From: Pampus argenteus
Taxonomy: Eukaryota > Chordata > Actinopteri > Scombriformes > Stromateidae
Assembly: GCA_036937835.1 (NCBI GenBank)
Contig: CM072879.1
Location: forward strand, 4,276,001-4,340,000
Direction of reading: 5' to 3'
Length of the DNA: 64,000 nucleotides
Part shown: piece after piece, positions 1-13,624 of the stretch
Numbering within the stretch: position 1 is the first letter of the stretch
How the letters are laid out: each line of letters starts with the position of its first letter
The notes under the pieces: generated by a model
Told to the model about the DNA's origin: nothing
The model's input: only the letters and a program-made list of their open reading frames with translations
The model's database searches: none
Made by a program: the position numbers and the translations under genes

Positions 1-1312
1 CAGCTAGTTTGGGGGATTTGTTGAAAATGTTTGAGGATTTAAAATATTGACCTTCCGCTTCTCTATCCTCAAGGCTACTGTTGATTCCAGATTAGTGACT
101 GCTTGATAATGTTAAAGCTCATGCAATGTGCACGTTTAAGGAACGGAGAGCTCATTCTCAAAAACTGTTGATAAAGACAGACATGCGATTTCGCTAAAGT
201 CACAAGTATTCAGGCTTTGACTTGTATTTAAAAGAGACCATAACCACATTTAAACTGAGCAAATAAATCCTTCAATTATAGATAATCTAACTGATTTTTT
301 TTTTTAACAATCTGAAAATACACTTGCACATGCAGAGGCTTCTGAAGCAGTGTTGACAGATGATACTAGTAAAATTACACCATAAACTTACTGTTTTTAT
401 TACAAATTGTGTTCATAAATTATTTACTTGGAATGTTTGTGAGCCTGCAGAGGTGAAAACAGGAAAGGAAACATCTTGAGGCATTGAACCTTCTTCTACT
501 TCTACAGGACTCCAACTCAGAAAAACACTACTTCTGAATTTATGTTGAGCAAAAAAAAAACATTTATGCTCGCACAAAACGACTGTCGGGTGAATCCGAT
601 CGACTCTGGTTCATTCCAAAAGGTTTACTTTTCCCCTCCAGCACTGAGCACACAGTCTGGTGTAAAGCCTGCAACGTCATGTATAACTCCTACCATCACA
701 CAAGAACCATCACACGAGAACCCATCCTTCCCTTTTCCTGCTCAATAAAATAAGACAATAAGTGTGTGGAGATGATATATGACATGACTTAGTTATTGTG
801 CTGGTTGGTTCTCTCTGCAGTTATATCACCATTTCATCAGTGATTAACAATTTAATGCATTAGTCAACGATATTTGAAAAATGCCACTGGACGTTCTGAA
901 AACTCATTTGTCTACCTTGATGTGTGAGACTGCTTTGCTAAATCAAACATTTCTACGCTGCATGAGGAACATTAGCCGACGGTGAAAGACCATGTTTCCA
1001 CAATTCATGCAGACCTTTCCATCCCCCACTGACAAGTCAAAAGCATGTTTTCTCTTTTTAACCCAGATGAAAATGAACCTCACTTTTCTTTTTCTTTTTT
1101 TTTTTGCATTGTTTCAAACTTACACTGACAGTTGCTTGACCAAAACGAGTATTTGAGGAAATGAGGGAGACTGAGTGGAAGCGGCCTCGCCAGCTCTGTC
1201 CTGCTTTTGGACAGACCTCTGGGAGTGAGTCCAGCTCTGTGAAGGCATAATAATAAACACTCTTGTATAATCTCTTTGCCATGTTGAGACCAGCAGAGCC
1301 GGATTCCACTGC

Positions 1313-1348
<36 letters not shown>

Positions 1349-1360
1349 CACACACACACA
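1313..1360. repeat. (CA)n microsatellite
   Basis: About 24 CA units with one CG interruption. It drives three overlapping spurious minus-strand open frames rich in CV. Confidence 0.97.
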
Positions 1361-1458
1361 TATTGTAGTGGGAGGCAGCAGAGACAAAACAGTTTGCAGT
1401 TTAAACAAGCGCAAGTGCTAAAACACACAAGCTTTAAAAGACAAACTGATGAGCCATT

Positions 1459-1596
1459 AGGGCTGCGCAATATATTAATATTACATATATATCGTGATAT
1501 GAGGCTAGAAATCGCCTTAGATTTTGGATATTATAATGTTGTCATATTAAATGTTGTTGACAAATATGATTTTGTCTATATATCGCCCCCAGCCCT
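1459..1596. mobile_element. Short MITE-like element with AGGGCTG ends
   Basis: About 138 bases, starting AGGGCTGCGCAATATA and ending TATCGCCCCCAGCCCT, whose reverse complement also begins AGGGCTG. The interior is AT-rich and repeats TATATATCG-like words. Flanks carry ATGAGC on both sides, possibly remnants of a target duplication. Many fish genomes have short elements with GGGCTGxxCGATATAT ends. It has no coding capacity. Family name not assigned. Confidence 0.6.
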
Positions 1597-3550
1597 ATGA
1601 GCATGTGTAGTTTCATCATTACTCTTCATCTTCCTCTCTTCGCTTTGACTGATGAACAGAAAACGGTCCCTGAATTATATACATATGTAACAGGATGATA
1701 ATGGGCATATACTGCCTAACATCTTCAAAGAACTCTATAAAGGACACACTGTGCTCCCTCCTTATCTTCATCTCTACTCGACATTCAACAGCGCAGCTAA
1801 TGACGGTTTGAACCAACATCAAAGTGACTGGTTGGTTTAATATTTGAAGTCCTCATAATGTGGAGGAAACCAGAGATTCTGGAAACAAACCAGTTTTTCT
1901 TAAATGCACCTTTGAGAAAAACACAAGGATGGTTGTATTGATAATGAGGCCTGTGTTTTATTAAAAATGAGATCCGGCTGACTCTAGTGTCTACTAGACT
2001 ACAGGCCTTCAGGGGTCCGAAGTGGAAAGTCTTCTCAAACCAAAAACGAGACCCTTTTCAAAACAGATCTGCCAAGAAAATAGAGGACAATTACATAATC
2101 AGAAGAGTCAAACCTAAAGTATAAATAAGCCGGCATGTTTATTTCCACAAACCACTGATACAATTTGAACACTTCTCGTCATTTTGAGCCTGAAAGCAGC
2201 TATAAAAACAGCTCTACAAAGCTAACAGCTGCGCTTGATTTCAGCTTAGAGCAGCGTTCTCTTGAATAAGCAGTGGCTGTGTGACCTCTGTGCTCAAAGT
2301 GGCATCATTTATCATTTTCCCCTGTGGGCGTATCAATGATTGCGTTAGCTAATCAATTCAACTAATGAGGCTGAGTGACAGAGAGGAGCCCTGACTGTCC
2401 ATCTCCATCAAGTCAAATACACTACAGGTTTTAATCCTTGGGGGGGTGGGGGTGGGTGGTTGCACAAAATGTTTTCTAGTTATGGACTACGGTTTGTTCA
2501 TAGCCTAATTATAGTGTTTTTATTTGACTGTATTTACCAGTTAGGAGACAGGAGGACAAAACTAAGCTGTGATTCCTGATTGAATCAATCATGGTTCAGA
2601 GATATGCACCATATAGGCATATTAAGGTATTGAAACTACATTTTGACACAGGGCCCTCTATAAAGGCAGGTCCTTATGGGTAAAAATGCACCCGCTAACT
2701 TGTCTTTTAGCTTGTTAACTGTGTTTTTGTGGTGTATACAACCAAACAAACTTGTAATTTAACCACAGGTTAATTGCAGCAGACTTTGGGGACATGAAAA
2801 AACAAAACTCACAAGCCACACCACGAGCCTTTATTTGCCATCGCTTTATGTACTCTGTGTAATCAAATCAGCACCGTATGTTTCTTGAACCCCGCAACCT
2901 CCACAACCTTTATTTTTCTGGCTGTGCAACAAATCCGACAGGGCTTCCAGTATGTTTGCTCACAGTGTCTTTGACGTCTGTGACACCTCAACATCTAGCC
3001 CTTCAGCACACTGTTATTACTGTAGAAACACCTCTGCTTTGTTTCCACGCTCAAGGGCACTGCGCAAATGTCAGTGACTCACCAGGGAGTGTACAGAGAA
3101 GCTACACTGCACAAATCATTACAAACAGGTAAATAAAGAAATATGGCTCACAGAAAGAAGGCCAGTCAGATAAGGAGGATATTTAGACATTACTCATATG
3201 TAATTGGTTTCAACTGTACTGGGGGTGTTGGAGCATGTGTGAAAAAAAGTGTTTGTTAGTACTAACAAATTGGGGATAAAAAGAGATCAATCATTTGCTG
3301 CTCAGTTAATGATCCTAGCGGGACAGGAAATTTCACTCAATAATCCCTGTGACATGAAACGGGGTGCTGGCCCCTCGACTGAGCATTCCCTATCAGACAC
3401 ACTGTTTCACCCTCCAACAGTGAAATGATTAAATTAAGATTGCATTGCACGCTTTGACAAGCAGGGCACAGGTGATTGATAAAGACAAATAGATATCCGT
3501 GAACGCAGAGATTCAGCCTCAGCTCCTGTCTGCCGCAGTAAAAGACAGGA

Positions 3551-3895
3551 CCAAAGAGGAGAGGACAGGAGGACAGGAGGAGACGATGAAAACCGACCAA
3601 AGAGGAGAGGACAGGAGGAGATGATGAAAACCGACCAAAGAGGAGAGGACAGGAGGAGAGAATGAAACCAGACCAAAGAGGAGAGGACAGGCGGACAGGA
3701 GGAGACGATGAAACCCGACCAAAGGAGGAGAGGACAGGAGGAGACGATGAAACCCGACCAAAGAGGAGAGGACAGGAGGACAGGAGGAGACGATGAAACC
3801 CGACCAAAGAGGAGAGGACAGGAGGACAGGAGGAGACGATGAAACCCGACCAAAGAGGAGAGGACAGGAGGACAGGAGGAGAGGATGAAACCCGA
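3551..3895. repeat. Minisatellite, 8 units of 46/38 bp, strongly purine-biased
   Basis: Each unit starts CCAAAGAGGAGAGGACAGG and ends near GATGAAACCCGA. Unit lengths in order are 46, 38, 38, 46, 39, 46, 46 and 46 bases; the short form lacks one internal AGGACAGG duplication. The minus strand stays open in all three frames across the array (VSSSPPVLSS-like repeats), an artefact of periodicity. Confidence 0.95.
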
Positions 3896-6800
3896 CCCGG
3901 CAGCATTACCATCTACTTACATTCCAGCCTGGATAGCTAATCCTTCCTGCCCATTCCAGATTATAAACTAACTGGATTAAAACCTGACGACGGATGATAC
4001 GACAAAATACATTCCCAATGCACACTCGACTCCAAGCGCCTTTCAAAAACACACCTGTGGATTTGATAAATCAATCTCACCGGGAACCATTGATGACTGT
4101 TCAGGAGCTTTCAAGTCCAGCACATGAACTTCCTCAGCATATGAGGACTTCTCTAATGTTGGCCAATATAAAAGTGGATATTAAAAGAGAATCATTGACC
4201 TTCTGTCTAACGCTTTTTTTTTTTCTGAAATCAAGAATGAACATTCAATCTAGGTAGACGGAGTTCAAAGCCTTGTTGGCAAACTTTAACCAACATTGTC
4301 ACATCCGTTTTCTTAATTAAGGGCAGGTTCAAGATCTTGGGGGATAATACACTATAAGAAAAAGGTCAAGGAAGAAGTTAAATGCTTAGATCCACAGATC
4401 CTTTGTTGCTTTAACCAAAAGGACCAAGTGTCATCTTGTGGAGGCCTTTGTCTTTCTTCACTTCTTCTTCTCCGTAGAGGTGACAAGAGCAAGCAGAAGG
4501 GCTGATTGGAGGAAGGTGGACCCTGGTGTAACTCCAACACCCTCTAACCTTTCAATCAGCACTAAGCCAATTGCACTTCCCCATTGTCTTGAACATGTTG
4601 CCTAGCAACATTACATCCCTGCAGCTACGGCGCACGTGTATGTGTGTGTGTGCATTTTGTGCTGCAAGAGGAATATCCATGGAAACAACGATGTGTGTTG
4701 TAGCAGCGGTACCAGCAGACACAACAGTGCTGCTCGACTCACGTAAACACCGTTTTGATATTGGATAAAACATAACAATAAAATAATGGATCGTCTGGCA
4801 CATTCATCATTCCAGATAGGTCCTACGGGGACAAATCAACACTCATTAAGCTATTAAATTAGCCAACACTATGATATGAAAGAAATAAAGACACATTACT
4901 TCCTAAATGTTAGAGACAGCTCATGGGCAGACATCAAATCTCATACACTCCCTGCACGCTCGCTCTAATGATGCCTCAAAGAAGAACTGAGATTTGCATC
5001 AATATAGAGCAGTTGGAAATGAATTAAGCCACTCAGCCTTGGTGCATGATTTGCTTTGATGGTAAGCACTGACATGGGAGACAAGTGCAGTCATGGGAGA
5101 AGCTCATCATCCCCAACTCACTTACCTCTTGTATCTACATGAAGCACAGTGACAGCCTGAGTATCCTTTCACAAAGGATACAGTTCAGTCGAGTAAAGAA
5201 TAGGCAGAAGTACCAAGGGGAGAGAGTGTGATACTAAGTGCAAACGATTCACAGTCAGCAGAGAAAACAAGGCCTGGAGGACCTCAAGTCTGTATGAGTG
5301 GATGAAGTTGATAGATGATATAGACCATGATACGTTAAGACGATGTTTTCAATACCTTTCTTAGAGAAATATAACATGTTTGTTCTACAAAACCCTTCAA
5401 AAGAAGCCAAAAGCAACCCTAAAAGCTGCTACAGACACATTTTGATATATCAATCAAATAAACCACAGAAAACGAAAACTTGGGTTGTGTGTAAAACCTC
5501 AAATTTCTTTTGCATGTTTCAGTATTTTTCTTTAAAAAAAGACATCATGGTTAACTTTTTAAATGACTTCCTGATGTTTTTTCAATAACTACTTGGCATA
5601 CTCTACGTCTCCCATTCAGCTTATTACGCTGCAGCCACAGTGATAATTTAAGCAAATGATAAGGTTGGATGTAAGTCATTTCCCTTTTATCTTTCCACAC
5701 ATTCAGACACTGAAGGGAGGCAAATGTGTTTATGATAACCTTTACCGTTGCTGCAGCCATTAACGGCTCCCATTACAGAGCAGAAACGGTAATTCATTAA
5801 CCCTCCTCCAGTAGCTGCGACAAACTACGGCCAATAAAACACTGTCGACAGCAAAGATGAGAAAACAGGAGACAAGAGTAGAGTTACTGTAGGTTTGCTG
5901 ATGTTTTGCTTTGTGAAGCTAGAAAGCCCCAAACATAAATCACACAGAAGACTAAATAAAGTGATGTATTAGGTTGGGAAAGTGAGCACACCGTAAAAGT
6001 AAATGACAGCACTTAATGAACTCCTGTTCTAAGTCACACGTTATCATATATTGAACACTTTGCTTTAATAAAATGATGTGAGATAAAATTACATTTTCAT
6101 AATGTATGACCTAAAAGCCAGAAACCTTTTCATCTCATAGAGCAAACGGAAAGATTTAATTGGATTACATTCTATTTTCATCCTGACCTTTGCAAACTAT
6201 GGTTGAGAGTAAATCTTGTTTTATACACCGGCTATGTTTGTAATGACTTTAGTCGACTGAACGCTGAAACAAAGACTGGAATAGCCTGATTCTCTTTTTC
6301 TGTCGGGCTGGATGTCTCTCTCAAAGCGTACACCAATCGCTGCAGCAGTGAGAGATGAAAAGAGGCTGGAAATCTGAATAGTCTTCAGAGGTTCTAACAT
6401 ATGTGTTTGGCCTTGGACTTCAAGGGGGAGCGGTGGATAAATGGCACAGATAGAAAAAAGGGGGCTTTCATGCTGTTGTGGAATGAAAGGAAACTCTGCA
6501 GACACCAGGACACATAATTACCAAGTGTCTTAGGACAGGAAATCATATTTGATCCTAAGAGCATCAGAGGTGTCCTTACCTTAGGAGCTGCCAAGAGACG
6601 GTGGTTAGGCAACAGAGATGTTTTGGGAATGGCACAGTGAGTTTATTAAAAGATGCAGTATTCACAGAAACTGAATCATTTTGTAAGCCGTCGACAAGAA
6701 GAACACATGCTGTCTTTATAGACACCAAGAGCTTTACAGAACGATGCTTTTTGGCAGCTTTATAACAGTGATGATTTAGGTCTGTCACAAGCAGCAATTT

Positions 6801-7367
6801 TCAGGAATAATAATTCAAACAGAACCTAATGAGCAGATTCATCCGTTTCCCCACTCAGCGTGAAGTCATGGGGGAAAAAAACAGCCGCAATCATGAAAAT
6901 GGTTTTATCTGTTCAAAGTACAGATGGTGGGGGGTGTAATATTTTAGAGAAATGTTTATATTATTATAGGTTACGAGGTATTTTACAAGACCCCCCCCCC
7001 CCCCTCTCTCATCTGTGTAAGCACAGAGGTCAACAAGGGCTGTAGCTGAAAGGGGAACTGCACAGTGACTTTGTTATTTAGGATTATATGCCTATACATA
7101 TAAAGCCAAAAAAACACACAAAAAGTGCTGCTAGTTTTTACACTTGAAAGGTTTCAATTGCAACTATCAGTTGTAATAAATCAACTGAATCTTTGCTTTG
7201 TGGCTCTGAATGATAAAATGATGCTGTACTCTTTTCCAACAATTTTCCATTCCCTTGCTTAAATTAAAGGGTTGATTTAGGCTGCTTTCAGTCCCACTAA
7301 CTAGGTAGTAGTAGTGAGGCTTTCTACTTGTGTTTGGGAACCTAGTCAGGTTACTTTTTTTTTATGT

Positions 7368-7432
7368 ACTATATATATAGCCCAAAATCACAGATCACAA
7401 ATTTGCCTCAGGGGGCTTTACAATCTGTATAG
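7368..7432. mobile_element. Fragment of a dispersed fish repeat (AGCCCAAAATCACA... type)
   Basis: The string TATAGCCCAAAATCACAGAT, followed by CACAAATTTGCCTCAGGGGG and CTTTACAATCTGTATAG, matches a dispersed repeat I recall from many percomorph genomes. Only a short, non-coding fragment is present. Recognition is from memory. Confidence 0.5.
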
Positions 7433-9539
7433 CTTACAACACAACATCTTCTATGCTTAGACTCTCAGCTAGAATACAGGGAAACCGACACATGCATTGT
7501 TGGGAACAGACAGTGTTTTAATTGGCTTCCGTAATGATGGAATGTAATAAGGGAAGCGTGGTCTGTCAAGGGTGCCATATAGTCCATTAACATGGATGTG
7601 TAATGTGTGTTGGTCCTTAGAGTCCCTGGTTTGAGTCTGATTGGAGACCTTGTTGCATGATGTTCTCTCTTTCTCTCTCTCTCTCCATTTCTTATCATCA
7701 CTACTATCAACCGATACTCAAAAAAAAGGCATAAAATGCTCAAAAAACACACACCTATTTCTTTTAGGTCAAGTCTCCAAAAAGCATACACTTGATCACA
7801 TTCACTCTTCCTGTATTGGCACATCCTGACTCCTGTACCTTGACAACTACTTCTGTCAGGATTGATGCATTCGGTGTGCGCTACAGGCGTACTTACACAA
7901 ACACTTAATGTGACTTCCCCAAGCGACTGACATCCACTACAACAGATCAGAAGAGACTCCCCCCCTTGCTCCACACATTAGGCAAGGTTTGCCAAAAATG
8001 GTATTCTGACTTTTGAATGCTGATCATATGCTGTAGCATCCAAACGTTTGCTGGATCTGCTTCTAATGAAATCTTCAAAAGTAACAAGCTATGACAGAAA
8101 GTCAAGCTTAAGAGAATTTTAGGTCACTCAGTTGTGGTCTTTAGAAAATCAAACCAGTGCCAGTGTGATGTTTTTCCCAGAAAAACGCTCTTTTATCTAA
8201 AAGGCATCTTTTCATCTTTTATAAAATGTCAAGTCAAATTAATAAAAAAAAAAAAAAGAACAATGGGTGGAGATTAGCCGGTAGTGTGAGTGTGCAGTCG
8301 GCAGTGGGTCATTTTGTTGAAAAAGTAACTACATCCAGCACTGTTGCATCACAGCTAGTAATCTCTGTGAAGAAATGAAGTTTCGGTTCACAGTTCAGCG
8401 CTGCCTCTACCTTTTCAAGCTTTCTGCTGTTTAATACCGTGCCATTAAGCATATCATTTGCCCCATAAAACATCACCTCTTCCACTGTCAGGTGTTTTAG
8501 AGGAAGTACTCAAATTAATATCGCACTTCAATAAAATCTGAGGACTTCCATAAAAGTTGGAAATTAATATTGCACATTCATAAAGTTGGAGGACTTGAGA
8601 GACAAATAGATCTCCACCCCATTCATCAACTGTTTTCACAAGCCCAGTAGCACTGCCCATAACAAGTGAACCGATCATCACGTGAAAAATTGGTGGGGTG
8701 CATCTTAAATGTCCCCAGTCACAATTCAGATATAAAGTTTAAAGCCAACGCACAGAGTGACAATTAAGAACAGGGTGTGTCTTGTAATCTAATGAAGTCG
8801 GACTCTAGATAAAGATGATGGAACCAGAACCTGGATTTACCCCTCATACTTTCCCATCATTCACGCATCCATAATGTATGACAATGTTGTATATCTACTC
8901 TGTATCTGCTTGTTCCAACTCCTCTTTAAGGTTATAAAATGATATCACATGTCATGTCTTTAATTATATGTAATAATGGGCCTAGATGTGAGTCTAATAC
9001 GGGTTGAAAAAGCGAACATGAACTTGACACTTAACGGGGGGTTTTTTTTGCGAGGTTGTTGTTGAAAATCCTGCTTAAACATCTGACAGGTGGTGACATA
9101 ATCTCCCTGTCATGAACATGTCAAAGTGATTGACAACTAGTCCATCCAGGATAGACAGCCAGCCAATCAAAATGCTGACTGTGTCAGAGCAGAATGTAGA
9201 ACTAACAAAAGACGGCAATAAAACACCCCGATCTGAAGTTGTATTGGTTTTCCGGGTCTGGTCTTTAAAAGTACTTTCACATGTGTCCTGTTTGAACCAC
9301 AAGCTGTTGCAGTTCAAATGAAATTTAGTTTGCTTTGATTCACTGATCACGGATGATTTTAGCATGAATATATAAAAAGGGACTAATATAATCATGCAAG
9401 ATCATGTTGTAACTGTGGTAACGTGTATGAGCTTCAGCAGATGGGTGATTTTCCCCGATCTATCAGGTAGTGAAAAGGGGTTAAAACGGAGATGTGATTG
9501 TGTCTTGTGCCAAATCCTAATGATAGCTGTGAAACTACT

Positions 9540-9975
9540 GGTGAAAATGCCAGTTGAAATGTGAGCACTGAAAGTAGTTGAATTGTCACTTAGTAGACTG
9601 AAAGATGAAAGCAGGTGAAACGTCAGCTGACATGTAACAGGTGAAAGCAGTTCAAATGTCAGCTGAAGTGTTTGTGATCAAAGAAGCCTGACATGTGAGT
9701 TGAAGTGTGAGCTCTGAAAGTAGCTGAACCGTCAGTCAAGTCACTGCTGGGTAGAAAGAGATGAATGCAGCTGAAACATGCCGGCCGACATGCGAGCGGT
9801 AGGAGTAATTGAAATGTGGATGCATTTAATGGCAGTTCAAATTTAGGTTTTAAGATATGAAAGCAGTTGAACTGTCAGGTGAAGAATCAAAAACCTGTGA
9901 AGCAGATGCAGTTGAAGTGGGGGTCAATATAAATGTTTAAAGGACTTGAAATATCAGCTGAAGTTTAACATTCTT
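9540..9975 (+). repeat. Degenerate tandem array of TGAAAGCAGTTGAAATGTCAGCTG-like units
   Basis: A word close to TGAAAGYAGYTGAA recurs about nine times at spacings of roughly 35-47 bases (for example near 9,568, 9,605, 9,644, 9,714, 9,757, 9,857), usually followed by xxGTCAGCTGA and xxTGTGAGC. Units are heavily diverged, which suggests an old array. It contains no ORF of note. Confidence 0.75.
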
Positions 9976-10513
9976 TACTCTTTTCTTTATTCGAAATACC
10001 TGCTGATGTGTACTGCGAGGCATGAAAAGTACTTGAATTTCAGATTAAAAGGTACTAAAGAGTTAAGTTCAACTGTTAAAAATGTGGTTGTGTGGAAGAA
10101 AGGCCTATGAGGTGTGGACACTGTGGGAGTAAGAAGAGTTTGAGGAGGCTTTTTTTAAGAGAAGTAAAGAGCTGAACTATTAAAGTCTATTAAAGTCTGC
10201 AAACTATGAAACTATAGGTGCGAAAGTGACCCAAGAGACTTCATAAAGTGCTCCGACTCTGCCACCACAACTCCGCTTTTGGCAGATTCTGTTTATACTG
10301 TGCTGATTTTATTAATCCCCATGCACTTCCTTCTTGCTCATAGTATAATGTACTTCTGATTGTAAGCACCACTTTAAGTAAAGTGCAGCTATTATTATCT
10401 ATACAGGATGAAGTCTGGGATGAAGTAAAATACTGTTTCAATAATATATCAAAAAGGCTCCCTCTGGCCTCTCTACAGGACCTGGCTGTACCATTACACG
10501 GTCCTCAAGAGGT

Positions 10514-10516
<3 letters not shown>

Positions 10517-10559
<43 letters not shown>
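10517..10559. repeat. (CA)n microsatellite
   Basis: An uninterrupted run of about 21 CA units. Confidence 0.97.
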
Positions 10560-10561
<2 letters not shown>

Positions 10562-11032
10562 AGGTCACAGAGACCTGCCGACTCAGCTCACTATTGTGAG
10601 CAAATGTCCTGAGCCACTCGTTAGCTGCTCTCTTATTATCGTATGCAGAGCTGATGGCGGCCCACTCTCACAAATTGAGTGAAAATTGCAGAGTTACAGT
10701 GAAAAAAAGGGAACACGGTGCGCAAAAACACAACGCTGTCAAAATCTGCAGGACCGTAACATTAGTTGTACTGAACCTTGCCTAGCTTATTGTGGAGAGA
10801 GGGGGTGTGGGTGTATCAAAGGGTGACCTCCCAGAGTAACCAAATAAAACAATCTCTCAGTGCCCTCCCCATAGTCATCATGGCAACATTGATTAGGTTG
10901 CACTCGGAACATTGATTTCACGTCACTCTTCTATTGAGATGCGCTCCCATAGACTGCAATCACTCACAACCAGATGCATTCAGTCTATCTATAGTTCACT
11001 CTGTCCTTCATCCCCTGATCTCTCAGCAGCCT

Positions 11033-11054
11033 ACACACACACACACACACACAC
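11033..11054. repeat. (CA)n microsatellite
   Basis: About 11 uninterrupted CA units. Confidence 0.95.
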
Positions 11055-11572
11055 CTACTTTGTGTTTCTACTGCTCAATTACCTACATAGATACACACCT
11101 TGTGTATCTATGTATGTATGTACATCCCTTCTTAGACATGCAATGATTACTGTAGGTAAAAATATGATAGTAAACAGTATTTCCATTATTGCTAAACTAT
11201 AGTTCAATTACTCAGTTTTGTTAGACTCAACGTAAGAAATTACATCAAATTATACTTAAATTAAAAGAATATCTGTGTAATTAAACTCAAGCTAATTGCA
11301 ATAAAGATGTGCATGAACATTTCATTATATTGTATGCATATGTTAATAAGGTTGCTCACACAGTTTTAAATTAAGAAAATGATGGTAACAATAAAGCGAT
11401 ATTCACAGTATACTGAGCACACTGTCAAATCAACAGCAAATGGGAGGATGTTGAATCATGGCATCAACATCTTCAACATGGTTGGTGTCCTGCAGACGCA
11501 CCCGCAGTGCCAGCTGCTGGGGATTCGTCACCTGAATGAAATGAAATGCTGTGGTAGAAAGCTGATCCTCGA

Positions 11573-11594
11573 TGTGTGTGTGTGTGTGTGTGTG
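11573..11594. repeat. (TG)n microsatellite
   Basis: About 11 uninterrupted TG units. Confidence 0.95.
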
Positions 11595-13529
11595 CCTGTC
11601 TCTGCTGAGCTCCCTGCCAAAACAGTAATGGAATTTCACCGTGGCCTCGCTCTGCATTGGAACTATTTGTCCTGGTGCCAAAATTTCACTGTTTACCCAC
11701 ACGAGCCCTCGGGGTAGGAGCTAACCTCTCACCCCTGCGGGGAGAGTTGCTTCTCCTCACAGCGCAGTGGAAGCTCTTTCAGCAAGGTCGGATCCACCCG
11801 GTGATGATTTATGCTCGTCCATTAGCTCTTCTTAAAACAGCATTAATGCCCTTTTTTTCCTCCTGAACTGCCATGAAAACTAAAAAGGGGGAGACACCAC
11901 CCCATTAAGGGCCGAGGCTTGAAGGTGATATAGCTGTTGAAAGCCAAACCACAAAAGGGCACATTAAGAATTCAACAGCTAGCGCAGCCACATCAGCTGC
12001 AAAACCAACTGATGCATGCATGGAGACAATTAACCAGAGATTTACTGTGTGGAGGATGATCCTGCGTGGTATGTGGAATCTGACGCTTCACCCCCTGTAC
12101 GGCCTCCTATGTAATATATTCTTTGATTAATGGTAGCTCGGGGTCTTGCCAGTGCAGTGAATGGCATCAGAATGGGAACGCTACTAATCTGAATGGCTCC
12201 CACAGGCTCCATAGTGCCGCATCTGGCGTGCAGGTGACCTACAGTCGGCTCGCCACAGCACAGCCACCTTGAAACTCAACTAACTTTGCACGGAGCGGTT
12301 AATTAATCTTATCAAGGCCAGATGTGTATTGCGGTGAGGACAGCTGAGGCGACTCGGTGAATTAAAATACTCTTTTTTTTTGGTTGATGATAAGGGCTAC
12401 AGATACAGTTCTGAGCTGCCAAAGAGGGGAAAACACTGTGGCTGTTCTCTGCTGACTGAAACATATTACGGGCTGATTTTAAGGGTGAGGTGTAGTCTAC
12501 AGTGGAGTCTGTGGGTGCAGCCTGGCTCTCACTGCACTATTGATTCAGCAGTACTGCAGTTTAGAGAAGCATTGGCTGGATATGAGAAATGGAAAATAAA
12601 CAGAGAGAGAGAACCGAGTGGGGGCTGTGGGAAGCTCCATGGGAGCAGAGCAACAGAAACTGATGAGCCAGTTAAAGAATACAGATCCATGGTTACAGTC
12701 CAAAAGCTATTTACAGAAACATTTAGTCTTGTTTAAAAAAAAAAAAACATTTTCTATTCTCTCTCATTTTTAAGTTTTCAAGTCTTTTAATTGGCTGTTA
12801 CACTTTGCAGTGCAATAAAATCAATGTTGAGACTAAAACCAAACAGAAAGCCATACAGACCAGTCAGGAAATGAACACAAAGCCTGAAATGTTTCTGTCT
12901 GTTAGTTTTTCTGGTGCCAATAGAACAAAAGTCAATTTACTAATCACGTATATGCAGTTATATAATGTCTTGTATGGCTCTGGAGAAGCTTTGTCAAGTC
13001 TGAGAAAAAAAAAAAAGACTAAGTGACTTCACTTGAGTAGTCATGGGTTAGGCTCGGAGACTGCAACATTTGAATAGAAAACATGCATGTTAGCTAAGGG
13101 GTCAGGTGAATCAGAAGGCCATCGGATCCACCACATCACACGTGGAGGTGGTGCCGCTTGGATCGTGATCAGATCTCAGCCAGGTGTAAATGCAACCTTG
13201 GCCACGCGTCACAGTTTGGCAACATTCTTCAGGAAAACAAATCCACCCGACATGTTTAAAAGGTCACCAAGTCACTGCTAGTTAAAACACTTCATATCAG
13301 GTGTATATTCAAAGGTCTGTGATCAGAGATCCAGATTCAGATCACGTTGCTACCGGGTGTTATGGCCGCTAGATGCTGGCCCCAACACACCCCTGTTCAA
13401 AAAGCGTCAACTTCTCTCAGGTCAATTATTTTTTTCTATGAGTCATTATGGTCTCTAATAAGTGTGCTGATGCTGGAAGTTATTGCTCCATTAATAAGAT
13501 TTGAAGTTTTCCAGAGCGTGAAAGGCATA

Positions 13530-13624
13530 TATATAATATAATATAATATAATATAATATAATATAATATAATATAATATAATATAATATAATATAATATA
13601 ATATAATATAATATAATATAATAT
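13530..13624. repeat. (AATAT)n pentanucleotide satellite
   Basis: About 18-19 near-perfect copies of the pentanucleotide ATATA, followed by ATATATC. The surrounding 13,500-13,690 segment ends in TGGAGTGACCCTTTAA, similar to the end of some fish non-autonomous elements, so the satellite may sit inside one. Confidence 0.95.

Noticed and set aside
1058..1470. Three overlapping minus-strand frames of 93-118 residues
   Set aside because: They are driven by the CA tract, which encodes (CV)n; no homology outside it.
3551..3895. CRISPR-like array (repeats at regular spacing)
   Set aside because: There are no unique spacers between repeats, the units are contiguous, and the genome is a vertebrate.
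3337..3912. 191-residue minus-strand open frame rich in SSPPVLLSS repeats, plus two overlapping frames
   Set aside because: It is the reverse of the GA-rich minisatellite; unit lengths differing by 8 rotate the frame and all frames are open because the array lacks stop codons. No conserved domain.
7300..7316. let-7-like string (CTAGGTAGTAGTAGTGAGG)
   Set aside because: It lacks the GAGGTAGTAGGTTGT mature sequence, and no precursor hairpin is evident.
12380..12736. 118-residue plus-strand open frame
   Set aside because: No recognisable domain, no splice-site support or start context, and it lies in intron sequence antisense to ube2e2.
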